Shown: positions 11,560 through 24,864 of the stretch, in pieces
Position numbering within the stretch: position 1 is the stretch's first letter
Layout: every line of letters starts with the position of its first letter
Assembly (NCBI GenBank): GCA_036346405.1
Contig: CM070558.1
Span: 1,922,001-1,986,000, forward strand
Direction of reading: 5' to 3'
Length of the DNA stretch: 64,000 bases
Origin: Phyllostachys edulis
Lineage: Eukaryota > Streptophyta > Magnoliopsida > Poales > Poaceae
Position numbers and translations under genes: made by a program
The notes under the pieces: generated by a model
What the model was told of the DNA's origin: nothing
The model's database searches: none
The model's input: the letters and a program-made list of their open reading frames with translations, nothing else

Positions 11560-13471
11560 AATCTAACCCCCTTAAACAGAATCTCGCCCGAGATTTTGGT
11601 AGTTTGGAAGTCAGAAGGAAAGACTGAGGCAGACCTAGGTGGGTTTAGTCACGAGGTCATACTTCGGATTTTGCCGCTAACCGAACTCAAACCCGAATTG
11701 AGCGAGATTCTTCCTAAGTTTCAGGTCCTAAAGAGAGAAGCTTTGTCGAAGGATTTCTATGATCCTTTAGACAAGTGTTTGCTAGGCAGTTCTTTCGACT
11801 CTAAACGAAATGCACCATCTATTGTCTTGATTTCCTTCAGAGATAGTGCCGGAAGATCTTGACGAAGTATCCTGACATTGCTAACACATATTCCTTTCCA
11901 TTGCTTTGTTTTAATCTTCTCTTTCTTGATTCGAAGGCACTTCTAACAGACCAATCTTCACGTCGTCTTCTGGTAGGATGAAAAACACGGCTCCATTCAG
12001 TCGATCGAAAGAGGTATCGATCAATAGAACGGAAGGACTGGTTAAATGGTAATCTAACATCAACACTGGGATATTGTACAGAGAATAGAAGATAAAGCAA
12101 GGTTTATGGTAGTTTTGTTTAACCCTTGCCTCACTAGTTCTATTTGTCCGGCTTGGAAAGGATTGCATCGGATGAATGCATGAAAGGATGCATATATGAA
12201 TTCAACTTTATGACAAATTTAGGTTGGATTAGTGAGAGTGCAAACTTTCACATGCATGCTTACATGATGCTATCAAAATGCAACAAGACATAATCATTTT
12301 TGTTAGGTGAGCATAAGATTCATCAAACACAAGAATTTACACTACCATGACCTGGTCCTTATAATAGCAATCAAACAATTAATTTAACAACTTAAATAAA
12401 CACTAAAAAGGACCTACTCATGCTAGTACATTCATCTCAAAAACCACTCATGCATCGAGAATAGCATCTAGTTCATTACAGATTTTTGGTTAAAGTCTAC
12501 TAGTGAGCAGCTAAGGTTCAGGAAAGATATTAAATCAGCTAGAAAAATTCCAGAAAAATTCTGGGATGTTTCTGGGAGGATAGTAATGCTAGAAAAATTA
12601 ACCCCACGTATAAAGCTCAGGTTCTGGTTGGTGCAACTATTCAGACAAGGAATTAAGGCCTAAAGCTCAAGCAGTAGTGAAATCAAGTTCAAAAATTCTA
12701 GAAAAATTCTGGCATGCTACTGAGGTGTTACACAACACCAGAAAATTGATTCCTAGCATTTTATACCTACCTATTAGTACCAGATTCAAAATTGGCCAGA
12801 ACAGCACTGCAAAGTGTTTGATTTAATATCTGAGCAAAACAAGTTCAATAAATTGTCAAAAAATTATATTTATTAACTACACACCCTCAGGTTCTCATGT
12901 GAATAATTTCAAGGTTTTAGGATCTACCATCAGTTACAGAAGTATTTTTCTTTCAATCCAAGTAAAAAATTGCACCAAAACAAGGAATGGGTTTCACTTT
13001 GCATAAACAGCAATTGACTACATAAGCAAACCTAGCATGGTTTAAACACTTTCAATTGAACAACATCAAAACATAATAAGTTCACTTCTCATCAATTAAG
13101 AGACAAGCATGTTCTTTAACTCCATAACAATCTAGCTCATCAAACTACAACATCCATAACATCCAAAATTTAAACTCAGGCAAGGAATCTCTATGAGCAT
13201 GGCAAGTTTATTGTAATCATGACACTAGTATGAGAAACATGGCATGATCAAAGAGTGAGAATCAAGATGCCTAACACCTAATTTTGGGGTATCTTCTACC
13301 CCCTTAATATTTTGGAGTATATGGGATGTGGTGAGAAAAGAATGAGTATAAGATAAGTAAACAGACAACGGGTATGCAATTTAACTCTAGCATGCACTAA
13401 TCATTCCAAAATCACCAAAATGAGATACAAATGAACCACATTTAGTTTTTCGATATAATTGCTACACATGC
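11560..13471 (-). mobile_element. Internal 3' remnant of gypsy element
   Basis: The polypurine tract is at 11560-11577 (minus strand). Just upstream on that strand is a frame ending TKISGEILFKG, similar in position to the C-terminal tail of gypsy polyproteins. Beyond about 11880 the sequence is AT-rich and holds only short open frames (88 aa at most), none of which I recognise. Phrases such as CCAGAAAAATTC recur near 12545 and 12700. CACTA-2 begins at 13472 and ends the tract. Confidence 0.45.
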
Positions 13472-13496
13472 CACTATTACAAAACAAGCTATAGAA

Positions 13497-13895
13497 GACG
13501 CCTCATCACAGACGTTTCAATAGGAACCATCTGTGATGGGTCTGTCGGGGCCAGGTAGCAGCCTATCATAGACGGTTTTTATTACTAACCGTCTGTGATA
13601 GGCACATATCACAGACGACTTTTTAATAGAACCGTCTGTGATAGTTCATAGACGGTTTTTGTTGAAAACCATTTGTGATAATCTTCGGTACCACAGACGA
13701 TTGTCAACAAAGACCGTCTGTAAACTATCACAGACGGTTCTATTAAAGAACCGTCTGTGATAATCTCCGGTACCACAGACGGTTGTCAACAAAGACCGTC
13801 TGTGAACTATCACTGACGGTTCTATTAAAAAACCGTCTGTGATATGTGCCTGTCACAGACGGTTCGTAATAAGAACCATCTGTGATAGGCTGGCA
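13497..13895. repeat. CACTA-2 5' subterminal hairpin repeats
   Basis: About six inverted pairs of the 12-bp motif TCACAGACGGTT with AACCGTCTGTGA, each separated by 5-10 nt such as CTATTAAAG, so each pair can fold as a hairpin. A CCGGTACCACAGACGG variant recurs. Such arrays are the expected binding region of CACTA-encoded proteins and probably overlap the element's promoter. Confidence 0.85.
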
Positions 13896-13964
13896 ATACA
13901 AATACCTGGTCCCGACAGACCGCCCCTGCCCATTCCCATTTGAGCCACCGCCACCAGGTCCTTC

Positions 13965-14352
13965 CCCATTGCACCGCCGACAGAGAGGGAAGGGAGGAGA
14001 AGGAGAGGAGTAAGGGAGGAGAAGGAGAGGAGGAAGGGAGGAGAAGGAGTGGATTCTCGAGAGATAATTAGTATTTTTGTCGTGAGCTTCGAGGGTAACA
14101 ATCTATAACCCTTTATGTTTGATATAAATTAATTGCTAATCAATTTAAGTATGTTTGGTAAATAGGAAGCCCATTGCCCCGCCGACAGAGAGGGAAGGGA
14201 GGAGAAGGAGAGGAGGAAGGGAGGAGAAGGCGAGGATTCTCGAGAGATATTTAGTATTTTCGTCGTGAGCTCCGAGGGTAACGATCTATAACCCTTTATG
14301 TTTGCTATAAATTAATCGCTAATCAATTAAAGTATGTTTGGTAAATAAGAAG
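13965..14352 (+). repeat. 205-bp tandem duplication in CACTA-2 leader
   Basis: A unit starting CCCATTGCACCGCCGACAGA (13965) is repeated at 14170 with a few substitutions. It includes a GGGAGGAGAAGGAG-rich stretch, TTCTCGAGAGATA and TATGTTTGGTAAATA. The copies lie upstream of the transposase start and are probably leader or intron sequence. Confidence 0.85.
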
Positions 14353-14412
14353 AGTACGTACTTGCGGTTTATTAATCAAATTTGACACTAACTTGTTACA
14401 TGCGTAGTGTAG

Positions 14413-17400
14413 ATGGACTGAAACTAGATGTACGGTGTGAACCGTGTGAGTCAAGAGTACATTAATGACGTGGTTGCTTTTAGAAGAGCCGCCGAGCAAG
14501 ATATGTTGAAGAAAGGGATAAATTTTATGTACTGTCCATGCATTGATTGCGGTAATCTGAAGATGTTTAACAACTCAGCGCAGATCGAAGCGCACTTGAT
14601 TCGAAGGGGTTTCAAAAAAGGGTATAAATGTTGGACCAGTCACGGTGAAGAGCAGATTATACCAGAAGTTAATAATGACGCCATTGCCGAGGAAGTCAAC
14701 GATGTGCCAGATGTGGACTGTGCTTTTGATGAGGATAGGTCACACGATGATAATCTGGATCAGATGCTACGCGATGCAGAAGAGAACTACAGTGAGAGAG
14801 AGTTTTATAAATTCGAGGGCTTAATGGAGGACTCAGTGAGGCCTTTGTTCCCTGGCTGCAAGCCGGAATACACAAGGTTGTCAATCGTGATTGAACTGCT
14901 TAAATTGAAGGCAAGCAATGGTTGGTCCGATAAGAGTTTCACGGCGTTGTTAGGTCTTCTAGCGGACATCCTTCTGGAGGGAAACGTGTTGCCCAGCACC
15001 ACCTACCAAGCAAAGATGGTTCTTTATCCATTGGGAATGGAACTAGAAAGAATACATGCATGTTCGAACAATTGTATCCTCTACCGTAAAGAGTATGCAG
15101 ACATGCATGTATGTCCTGTGTGCAAAGCATCCCGATACAAGCGTCAGAATACTACTAACGTGAAGCAAGGACCTCTTGCTAAGATGTTGTGGTATCTGCC
15201 TATGATCCCATGTTTGAAGCGTTTATTTGCTAACCCAAAGGAGGCAAGATTGCTGCGTTGGCACTCGGAGGAGTGTAAGAGAGATGGAAAGCTAAGACAC
15301 CCTGCTGATTCTACCCAGTGGAGAAACTTTGATCGGAGCTTCGAAGAGTTCGGTGCGGAACCGAGGAACATAAGGTTAGGGTTGAGTATGGATGGAATGG
15401 ATCCTTTTGATAACATGAGCAGCCGACATAGCACCTGGCCCGTGAATCTATGTATATTCAACCTTCCTCCTTGGCTATGTATGAAGCGGAAGTACATTTT
15501 GATGTCACTACTTATCAAAGGACCGAAGCAACCTGGGAATGATATTGATGTGTACCTAGCACCATTGCTGGAAGATCTTGTGATACTGTGGAACAAAGGG
15601 GTATAGGTATGGGATGCGTACAAACAAGAGAACTTCACTTTATGCGCCATGTTGTTCTGCACCATCAATGATTTTTCTGCCCTTGGTAACCTGTCGGGCT
15701 TCAGTACAAAAGGAGCCAAAGCCTGTCCGCACTTCTTAGATGCTACGGAGAGTGTATGGCTGAACAACTCGCGCAAAACTGTGTATATGTGTCACCGTAG
15801 GTTCCTTCCTAGGAGTCACCCATACCGCAAAATGAAGAAACAATTCGACGAAAATAAGGAGGACGGTTCAGCTCCAAGGGCTTTTAGAGGGAATGAGGTC
15901 TATGATATGGTTAAGGATATCGATGTTGTGCTTGGGAAGGGACGTAAATTAAGAACCCATCAGAAGAACATCTGGAAGAAGCGGTCAATTTTTTGGGACT
16001 TGCCTTATTGGGAGCACTTAGAAGTTCACCACTGCATCAACGTCATGCATGTAGAGAAGAATGTATGTGATAGCTTGATTGGTCTCTTACTGAACATTAG
16101 TGGCAAAACAAAGGATGGTGTAAACGCACGGCGTGACTTGGTTGATATGAACATAAGGACTGAGTTAGCACCGAAAGAGACTGATACAGGACCAATGTAC
16201 CTTCCCCCAGCTTGCTACACTCTGTCCAAGGCCGAGAGAAACGAATTGTGCCAGAGCTTGCATGGTGTGAAAGTCCCGTCAGGTTACTCCGCTAACATTA
16301 AGAAACTTGTTTCTATGCAAGATTTGAAATTAATTGGTATGAAGTCTCATGATTGTCATGTGCTGATGGCACAAATGCTTCCTGTTGCAATTAGGAGTAT
16401 CTTGCCAAACAAGATCCGAGTGGCAATCTTGAGGCTGTGTTATTTCTTCAACTCAATTGCTCAGAAGGCCATCGATCCCCAAGGACTAGATGCTCTGCAG
16501 GCCAAGGTGGTGACGACTCTATGTCATCTTGAGATGTATTTTCCTCTGTCATTTTTCGATATCATGGTCCATCTCATTGTTCACCTTGTGAAAGAGATAA
16601 AGATATGCGGCCCTGTGTTCCTACATCATATGTACCCATTTGAGAGGTATATGGGAATTCTCAAGTCCTACGTACGGAATCGATCTCGACCGGAGGGCAG
16701 CATCATCGAAGGTTATGCAACCGAAGAGGTCATTGAGTTCTGCGTCGACTACATAGCTCAGGTGGAACCGATAGGTGTGCCTCTATCTCGCCATGAGAGG
16801 ATACTGGATGGTATTGGGACCATCAGAAGGAAATCAATCACTCCCGATCTGGATACGTACACTCAAGCCCATTTCATGGTCTTGCAACACATGACCCAAG
16901 TGTCCCCGTACATCGACGAGCACAAAGATATGGTACGCCAATAGAATCTAGACCGGTCGGAGGTTTGGATCACAAGAGAGCACAATCATTGGTTCAACGA
17001 ATGGTTAAAGGTGCGAATCACTGGGAGGTCATCAAGTGATGATACACTGCTATGGTTGGCACAAGGGTCACAATTTACAATTGTCACATGGCAAGGATAC
17101 GACATAAATGGGTACACATTTTATACGGCAGCTCAGGATAGGAAGAGCACAGTCCAAAACAGTGGTGTCCGCATAGATGCATTCAGTACCAATGGGCTGA
17201 GGAGCTCCTACTATGGGCAAATAGAGGAGATATGGGAGCTCGACTACGTGCTTTTCAAGATCCTCCTATTTCGGTGCCGTTGGGTCCATCTCCCACAGGT
17301 GAAGGTCGACAAGTACGGTGTCACTACCATGGATCTCGAACGTGTTGGATACAAAGACGAACCATTTGTACTGGCTAACCAAGTTGTTCAAGTCTTCTAT

Positions 17401-17607
17401 GTAACCGACCCCGCAAATAAGAAGCGCCACGTAGTTCTTCATGGAAAAAGGAGGATTGTCGGAGTTGAGAATGTAGTGGACGAGGAAGAATACAATCAAT
17501 TTGATGAGTTGCCTCCTTTCGGAAATGACATCAGGCTCGAGGAAGAACCCAGTGAGGAAGCTAGCTATATGCACGTCGATCATCATGAAGGGCTATATTT
17601 TAATTAA
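14413..17607 (+). pseudogene. TNP2-like CACTA transposase (CACTA-2), near-intact frame
   Basis: One reading frame of 1,065 codons including the stop, interrupted only by four nonsense codons: TGA 14419, TAG 14425, TAG 15604 and TAG 16942. All four are explained by C-to-T or G-to-A changes, from alignment with the other copies. The ATG at 14413 is the likely start because the next codons match the family's usual N-terminus once the transitions are considered. Domains: transposase-associated domain (about residues 1-90), Cys-rich HACSNNC...CPVCKASRYK (about 214-240), core transposase with FWDLPYWEHLEVHHC (about 525), DUF4218-like region (about 650-800), DUF4216-like C-terminus with IWELDYVLF (about 940). 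It is the best-preserved transposase here. Confidence 0.9.
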
Positions 17608-17700
17608 GAATTTACTCCATTGTAATTAATTTATTCCATAACATCATGTGTTATGGACTTGTAATCTCTCATATATTTTGATGTCATCGTGAAATTGTCA

Positions 17701-17800
17701 NNNNNNNNNNNNNNNNNNNNNNNNNNNNNNNNNNNNNNNNNNNNNNNNNNNNNNNNNNNNNNNNNNNNNNNNNNNNNNNNNNNNNNNNNNNNNNNNNNNN
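17701..17800. other. Assembly gap (100 N)
   Basis: Exactly 100 N, typical of a gap of unknown size. It falls between the CACTA-2 transposase gene and the internal hairpin array, where CACTA-1 has a 3' UTR and the GCTAGC dyad. Confidence 0.99.
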
Positions 17801-17840
17801 AGACTAGCCAATAAACAGAACTAGATTAACCAGTACAAAA

Positions 17841-18040
17841 TAATATCACAGACGGTTTCATCTACAAACTATCTGTGATTATATATCACAGACGTTTCCT
17901 TGGTAAAAACCGTCTATGATACACAACATATCACAGACGGTTGTTGATTGGAATCGTCTGTGATACATGATATCATAGAAGGTTGTTGATTGGAACCGTC
18001 TGTGATATATCACATATCACAGACGGTTCTAAAGTAGAAC
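17841..18040 (+). promoter_or_regulatory. Internal hairpin array of second CACTA-2 gene
   Basis: About four TCACAGACGGTT-type inverted pairs, homologous to 2968-3142 in CACTA-1. The TATA-like segment seen in CACTA-1 is deleted: the array runs from AGTAGAACC directly into the GC-rich leader at about 18043. The promoter is therefore probably defective. Confidence 0.5.
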
Positions 18041-18784
18041 CATCCCTTGAGCCCGTCGACACCGTCCTCGACGCCGCCTCCTCCTCGAGCCCGGCGCGCC
18101 TCCTCCCCTGAGCGCGGTGAGCCTCCTCCCCCGAGCCCGCCGTGCCTCCTCCCCTGAGCCCGCCGCCTCCTCCCCTCCCCCGAGCCCGACGCGCCTCCCC
18201 TTCGATGCCACCCTGTTGCTCCGGTACTGCTCCCTGCTCGTCCTTCTCCTCAACGCACAAAGGTAACCAATGCTGAGCTGCTGACGCCGACGCACCTTTC
18301 TCTCACTCGTTCTATCAATAATCTGTCACACTGTCATGGTCCTCATTGACTCATGATAATTGCGCTAGTACCTGGTTCAAACACTGAGTAGTATGAGGTG
18401 TTGTACTTGTTTTAGGAATTTGTATTTGTTCTAGTCAGTGATTCATATGGTATTTGTTTTGATACTGTTACTAGAATATATTGTAATGTGGTGGGTGGGC
18501 TTAAGATGAATGGTCTGTGATGATAATAGTCTTGTACTGAAATTGTTTTGATAATCGGGTTTGAAATTGAGCTCTAATTTGTTCACATGATGTTTGTGTT
18601 GAGCATATTATTCCTTTTAAAAGATTTGGAGGATTTACATGTTTATGTCAATTATGTCATATTGGTCCTAATTTCTTTCCTACATATCCCAATTATTATT
18701 AATTGGTGTGTATACCCATACACATAGAGATCGAATCTTATGGTAATATGTTCATGCATGTCATAACTTCTATTTCTTGTGAAG

Positions 18785-21275
18785 ATGTCTTCCGCTCATT
18801 CTTCGTCATCATCGCCTCATGTGTCTGATGCACCGTCCTCTGGAATACCCAAGCGCAGTAGAAGAAGAGGAATATCGAAAAGGCCCGAGGGCTGATTTTC
18901 CATCACGGAGGTCGATCAGTCTAGGACCCCTATCAATCCTCGCCGAGCAGCGTCCACATTCCGGAGAACGGTCGGAATAGTTGCACGGGAACAAGTCAAC
19001 ATCACCTACGATTCGCGGAAGGAGTTGACCAAAGAACAGAAAGGTCAGCTGCTGATGGATATTTTTCGATCGTTCGAGATCCCGAAACAACACCAGGACT
19101 CCGTGCGATGACACGCATTGCTACAGGCGTGCAAAGTGTGGAAGAACCTCAAGAGCACGCTTGTCAAGAACTATGTGGAGAAGGACCTGAGGCCCTTCCA
19201 CAAGTATCCATTCTTGGAAGAGTCCTGGGCCGAGTTTGTGACGAAGAAGACGACAGATGAATTTAGGAGTGAAAGTGCCTCCAGGCAAAAAACAAGCACC
19301 CCCACAGACTTGGCACCGCTGGGTATGTGGGTAAAATCCCGATATGGAGGGATTAGGACCAATAGGCAAACCGTTCGAATGTCTCCCCACCACTTGCCGA
19401 GATCACTGATGAGCGCGCCCAAAATTGGTTAATGGGGAGGTTATGTACCCTGTCTACGGGGGAAGTCTCCTTTCCAAACCTGCAGACCAGGAAGTGTCCC
19501 AGCACCTGGTAAGATATCGAACTACCTAGTTTGTAATTACTCCATAACTTCATAGGAAGTGAAATGACATATCGGGCTATTGCAGGTAACACTAAGTGCA
19601 TAATCTTCCCAAGACTCATTCCAGGCAGACAGGGAGAGAGATATACTCTCCTCGGCCCTGAGAAACAATGAGCACCTGGGTCCCATGAGAGGCGCTGGTT
19701 TTTATGTTTCATGGAAAGATTGGTTCCGAGCAAACTCCGAATCATACCGAAGTAGAAAGAGAGCCAAAGCCGAGCGCGATGCAAAGCTACGAGAGGAGAT
19801 TCATGAATCCCTCAAAGACAAGATCACTGAACCCCTCAGAGATGAGATCGATGATCGCGTCAGAGCTGTGACGCAACGGCAGCTGGAGAGCTTTGAGGAA
19901 AGGCTTAGGGAAGTTCAGTTGCAAGTCCCAAATCAGTTGCAAGCTCCCCTACTATGCTAGCCAACCCCCCCAAACTTTCAAGTAGCTGCGCGTCCAACCC
20001 TAACCCTACCCCAATAGGCAACGACAGATTTCCTGTCAATGACATCTAGGTAATAATTATTATCTCTGGAATGCTCGATCCATTGGTAGGCCTGTTAGAG
20101 TAGCTAATTTTGTATCGTTATGTAGGTGGCTACGAAGTGCAAGCTCCAAGTGAGATATGCCTCTGTTGCCCTAGATGCTTCTTGGGGCCAGGTGTATCCA
20201 TTCGGTGTCGGGGCTTTGGTGCACGGTGTAAATCTAACGTCGGGTTTCGCAAAAAGTGAATGTGGACGGTGTTTGTGCCAATTTCGGGGTTGTCCCACTA
20301 CATATCCCCCAAACGACGAGGTCATGACTCTAGAGCAAGCCGTTGGAACATTCATCTAGTGGCCCAAGAGGGACATCTGCGTAGAGCTACCTGCTCCAGT
20401 GTCAACTTCACGGGAATGTCTTGCAGCAGTGTCAAGTCCACGGGAGCTGACTGAACCGGAGCTACCTGCACCGAAGCGGCAAGGGCCTGGTGCATCAGAT
20501 GCATCTACACCTCATGCTCAGTCGACTCTTGTGAAGTCGACCTCTACAAAGTGAGGCAGCAAGGGCAAATCGAAGATGGTCAACTTCATTCCTAATATCC
20601 CCTTCTTGCCGTTGGCCCGGAAATTCGTGCTAGGCGAGCCATTGGTCAAGAGGTAGACAACCCTACCCTAGGACCGGCTTGCACGACATTGCATACATGG
20701 TGCATGGAATAGGCCAACAAGACGGATGAACAACGATGCTCGGGTGTCACTGTCAAGTTCAAGGAGGTTCATTTTAACCACAAGGCTCAAGACTGTGTCT
20801 TCACGGTGACCTTCGAGGACTTGTTCTGTCTCTTCAACTTCGACTCCCTCGACGTCTCACTCATGTGATGCTGGACACTATAAGTGTACAATCATGGTCA
20901 ATGTTCATGTAATACCGATAAATGTTATATATAACTCCTTGCTTTTGTATATAGATACATGATGTCTGAAGCCGAAAGAAGGAATTCACCGGTAGGTTTC
21001 CTCGACCCACACGTGGTCTTAGAACAAATCATCAAGGCGAATGGAACATTCATTGAGAATTATGTTATAGATTTTTTCCTGGCTCGCCGCAACAAGGAAT
21101 ACATACTTTTGCCCTACAACCAGGAGTAAGTGTTGCACTACTGGCTATACTTATTGATTTGTACTTTATAAGCAACATGAACTTAGGTTTAATGACCATG
21201 CTAACATACCCATGTAGCTTCCACTGGATTCTAATTGTAATTATACCAAAACAGAAATGGGTAATATACCTGTCG
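18785..21275 (+). pseudogene. Second CACTA-2 gene with Ulp1-protease-like C-terminus, truncated
   Basis: Homolog of the second gene of CACTA-1, starting at ATG 18785. Blocks in order: LHACK/LQACK-type KVWKNLKSTLVKNYVE (about 19130), RGAGFYVSWKDWF, the KLREEIHESLKDKI charged segment, an intron at about 20050-20125, ASVALDASWGQVYPFG, and TFEDLFCLFNFDSLDVSLM (about 20810-20868). Next comes an exon at about 20955-21125 with VGFLDPHVVLEQIIKANG and EYILLPYNQ, an intron, and an exon with FHWILIVIIPKQKWVIYL. The FHW...VIYL block resembles the His-containing strand of Ulp1/C48 cysteine proteases, which act on SUMO-type conjugates. The Asp and Cys region expected next is replaced by MULE sequence. Stops and a shared +1 shift make it non-functional. 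Confidence 0.7.
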
Positions 21276-22680
21276 AGATGCCAGTACAAGGTGGTCCGGG
21301 CGGAGGGGCTCCATGCGATGAATATTCATGAGCTGCGAAGCTGCATCTGGAGGGAGTTCGTCATGGAGCCAACGACGAAAAAAGTTATGATCGAGGCGAT
21401 CACCTGCACGAATTATGTGTGGGAGCTCGTAAAGGTGAATGGAAGCATAGCATGGAGGCAGTACATGGAGATTGTCTCCCAGCCTGAGGCGGCCATTCAC
21501 AAGAAGCCTATGGTGTACGTGAATTTCGTACGTAGGGCGTTGAGAAACCTTGATGATGCCAGGGCCTCTAAAAGCGGGCAAGCACTGCCCAAGCCTGAAG
21601 ATGGCAGTACGGAATGTGTTGCCTCGAGGGGAAGTTCCGTGCCTAATTTTGTGCCAAATGAGGGAGCGGAAACATGGTGGTCGGCCCGCATCGACTGCCA
21701 CGAGTATCTACCGGACGAGCCTCTCGGGTTGGTGTCCGATGAGGACACCGACCCAAGCTCGGATGGTACTAACGGGGACGCACACGAAGCCGGTGGTCCT
21801 TATGTGGCATCGAGACTTGATGATATCGCGGCGCGTTCGCTCGTATTGCCGCAAGAAGAAGGCTCCCACTGGGGGTTTGAAGCCAACACCCTCTTAGCTG
21901 GACAGCGCTTCCCGGACAAGGTGGCCGTGCAACAAGCTATAGCACGGTACGTCTTGTCCATCAGCCGTGTGTACCGAGTGCAACGGTCCAACCTAGGAAA
22001 GTACGCAGTGAAGTGCGTAGTAGAAGGCTGCCCTGGCAAGGTAAGCACTCAATGAGCAAAGATCTTCAGCTCGGTCTTCGTGGTCAAGGAGCTGATCGAC
22101 CACACTTGCAAGCACAGCGAGCCCCTACAGTAGCATCGGAATGTGACTTCTGCATATGTTGCAAACCTCATCACGCACCTAGTTGAGGTGGATGTGTCTA
22201 TCTCCCCCAAGCTGATGATGTCGGAAGTCGTCAATCAGGTTGGCTATCCAATTAGCTACAACAAGGTCCGACGAGTCAAACAGAAGGTCATCGAGACTAT
22301 GTACGGGACATACGAAGAGACGTAGAACCTTGTACCGAGATTGCTTCACTAGATTGCCGGATCAAACCCCGACATGTACATAAACAAGCTTGACCGTGAA
22401 GATGCTGGAAAAGGGCCCAACCGCTTCATATTGGACCGGGTGTTCTCGGCTTTCGTTCAGGCCATCGGGGCTTCAAGTTCCGCCGTCCCGTGCTAACGAT
22501 GGATGGCACTTTCCTCACAGGGAGGTACAAGGGCACCATCCTCATCGCGGTGGCGGCCGATGCGAATAACCAACTTCTCCCGATGGCATTTGCCACTGTG
22601 GAGAGCGAGAACACATCTAGCTGGCTGTGGTTCTCGGAGAACATGAAGAGGGCCGTGGTGGGAGACCGGCCCAACGCCTA

Positions 22681-22927
22681 TGTAATACCTCGGCCTACTC
22701 GTATGCGGCCCATGTGGCCCATGAGGAGTTGTGTGATGGGATTAGTCCCACATTGCTTGTCTAAAGTGAGTTGTACTAGTATATAATGCCTGTTGGGTCC
22801 AAACATAGCACCTCCGGGTTAACCCTTTTACACGAAGCGAGGACGAAAGTGTAAGTGGAGTGCTATGTGTGTGTGGTCCATACGGTGAAATTTGGACATT
22901 GAGCGGATTTTGGGCCGTGGTGTTATA
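22681..22927 (+). repeat. TRIM 5' LTR
   Basis: 247 bp. The first 183 bp differ from the 3' LTR (23133-23315) at only about two positions, but the last 61 bp differ at many more from the part at 27094-27156. It contains the intact version of the site where the CACTA inserted in the other LTR (GTGCTATGTGTG). Confidence 0.85.
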
Positions 22928-23335
22928 GATGGTATCGAGCATCAACCTTATTTGCCGACGGCGCGCTGGGGAGGGACAGGGCGGGCATATGGCGCATGGC
23001 GTGTGGTCCCGGAGTGGACACACGGCATGGCATATGTCTTAAAGACCGACGCACGGACGTGTACCGAGGGGTGGTTACAGGCATTTGTCACAGATGCGGT
23101 GTCGCCGAGCGTCAGCCCTTAAGGGGGGTGAATGTAATACCTCGGCCTACTCGTATGCGGCCCATGTGGCCCATGAGGAGTTGTGTGATGGGATTAGTCC
23201 CACATTGCTTGTCTAAAGTGAGTTGTACTAGTATATAATGCCTGTTGGGTCCAAACATAGCACCTCTGGGTTAACCCTTTTACACGAAGCGAGGACGAAA
23301 GTGTAAGTGGGGTGCTATCACTACTACAGAAAGGC

Positions 23336-23662
23336 TAATACTGGACACCTCATCACAGACGGTTGACCAAAACCGTCGGTATTACATTCAATCACAGACG
23401 GTTTTGGTTTAGAGACCGCTGGTGGCACCTGGCGGCGCTAAAAACCGTCGTGAAGAGGCAATATCAACCAGACGGTTCATTTTGAAACCGTCTGTGAAGT
23501 ATCACGAGCGGTTACTCAACACGAACCGCTCGTGATATTAATCGATATCACGAGCGGTTTTTAAACACAACCGTCGGAAGTATCACGAGCGGTTCAACAA
23601 GAACCGCTCGTGATATTAATTAGTATCACGAGCGGTTCTTAACAATAACCGCTCGTGATAAT
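23336..23662. repeat. Left subterminal hairpins of the non-autonomous CACTA
   Basis: The outer part carries TCACAGACGGTT-type motifs; the inner part (from about 23505) switches to TCACGAGCGGTT pairs with AACCGCTCGTGA. Each pair is a short hairpin. Confidence 0.85.
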
Positions 23663-24546
23663 ATCGCTCTGACTCCACGGTCGCCGCCATCGCCGGCTCC
23701 CGACGCGTCTCTTCATCGCCGATCGCGCGCGTCGTTTGCCGCCAATCCGCCCGGCTCCCGATCGTCTCTTCGCCTCACGCCCGAATTTATTCCTTGTTTG
23801 ATATAAAAGGATCATCCGCCATCCAAGATGATCATCCCCACATACTTATAAAATTAAAAACAGAAATGGCTGCCTCTTCCTCGTCGCCGCACGCGATGGC
23901 CTTCTGGCCTCTTTGCACGAGCACCTCTCTCGGTGTAGGTTGAACCGTCTTTGCGGAAGAACACTTTGTTTGATCAACAGTGTCTTCACTCCTCTGCGGC
24001 GGAGAATTTGCGGAGCGGTGACGCCACCTTCCGCCGTCTTGACATCCTCCTCCGCCGTGTCTTCGGGTGATCTCCCACTTTCGGTAGCGTTCTGGCGTCA
24101 TCGGCGTAGTCCTCCAAAACGACGTTGCACGCCTCTCGTGAGGCTTGCCGTCACTTGACTGTGAAATCGAGGCGGCAAAGCATCGACACGACCAGCCGAT
24201 ACCCTCAAGCAAGGGAAGAGAGCCTATGGGCTCAATTCTTCTTGGTTCAACGATCGAGGGTCTTGGAAGACACTTGAGCGAAGGCGTCGTGAGTGGACGA
24301 TTTCGAGCTTCATTCGCCGATGATCGAGAACCGCCCAATGCCGGCGCTGCCGCCTATGAAGTATTGAAGGCGGAGATAGCACCTACCTCCGCCACTAGAA
24401 AAACTTTGTTTTATTTATAGGTTTTACTTTTTAAATCTTTTTGTAGTTTAACGCCACACTGTTTGGCCATATATATGAAAATTCCAAAATGAAAAAAAAG
24501 TTTGGAGGTGAAGTTACTATATTTAATTATATGTTGAATTATTGCG

Positions 24547-24578
<32 letters not shown>

Positions 24579-24864
24579 CAGAGACGGTTTTGTGGAAAAA
24601 CAAAATCTAGTTTGGAGGTGAAGTTACAATTAATATTAATTATATCAGAACGAGCACGTCAACGGGCAGGGTGGACACATTTAGAGCTTCGTCACGATCA
24701 GAACCGTCCGATGCCGACACCGCCGCCTATGAAGTATTGCAGATGGAGATAGCAGCCTACCTTCGCCACTAGAAAAACCTTGTTTAATTATAGGTTTCTG
24801 CTTTTTTAATATAAACATGTAATTTCTTCACATGTCATGTAAGTGTATATACTTGAGAAAAAAA

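Larger units (their letters stand above)
13472..21275 (+). mobile_element. CACTA-2: CACTA transposon, truncated on the right
   Basis: The 5' terminus is visible: CACTATTACAAAACAAGC at 13472, a diverged CACTACTACAGAAA-type end. It is followed by hairpin-type subterminal repeats (about 13497-13895), a duplicated leader, a transposase frame (14413-17607), an internal hairpin array (17841-18040), and a second gene (18785 onward) reaching a Ulp1-like domain. Homology breaks at about 21275 where MULE sequence starts. I did not find the remaining Ulp1 exons or a matching 3' terminus before 31.6 kb, so the 3' end is either deleted or too diverged to see. An assembly gap lies between the two genes. 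Confidence 0.85.

Noticed and set aside
13497..13895. Regular repeats and spacers resembling a CRISPR array
   Set aside because: The repeats are inverted pairs of a 12-bp motif with 5-10 nt loops at the end of a CACTA element in a plant genome; there are no unique spacers of constant length and no cas genes.
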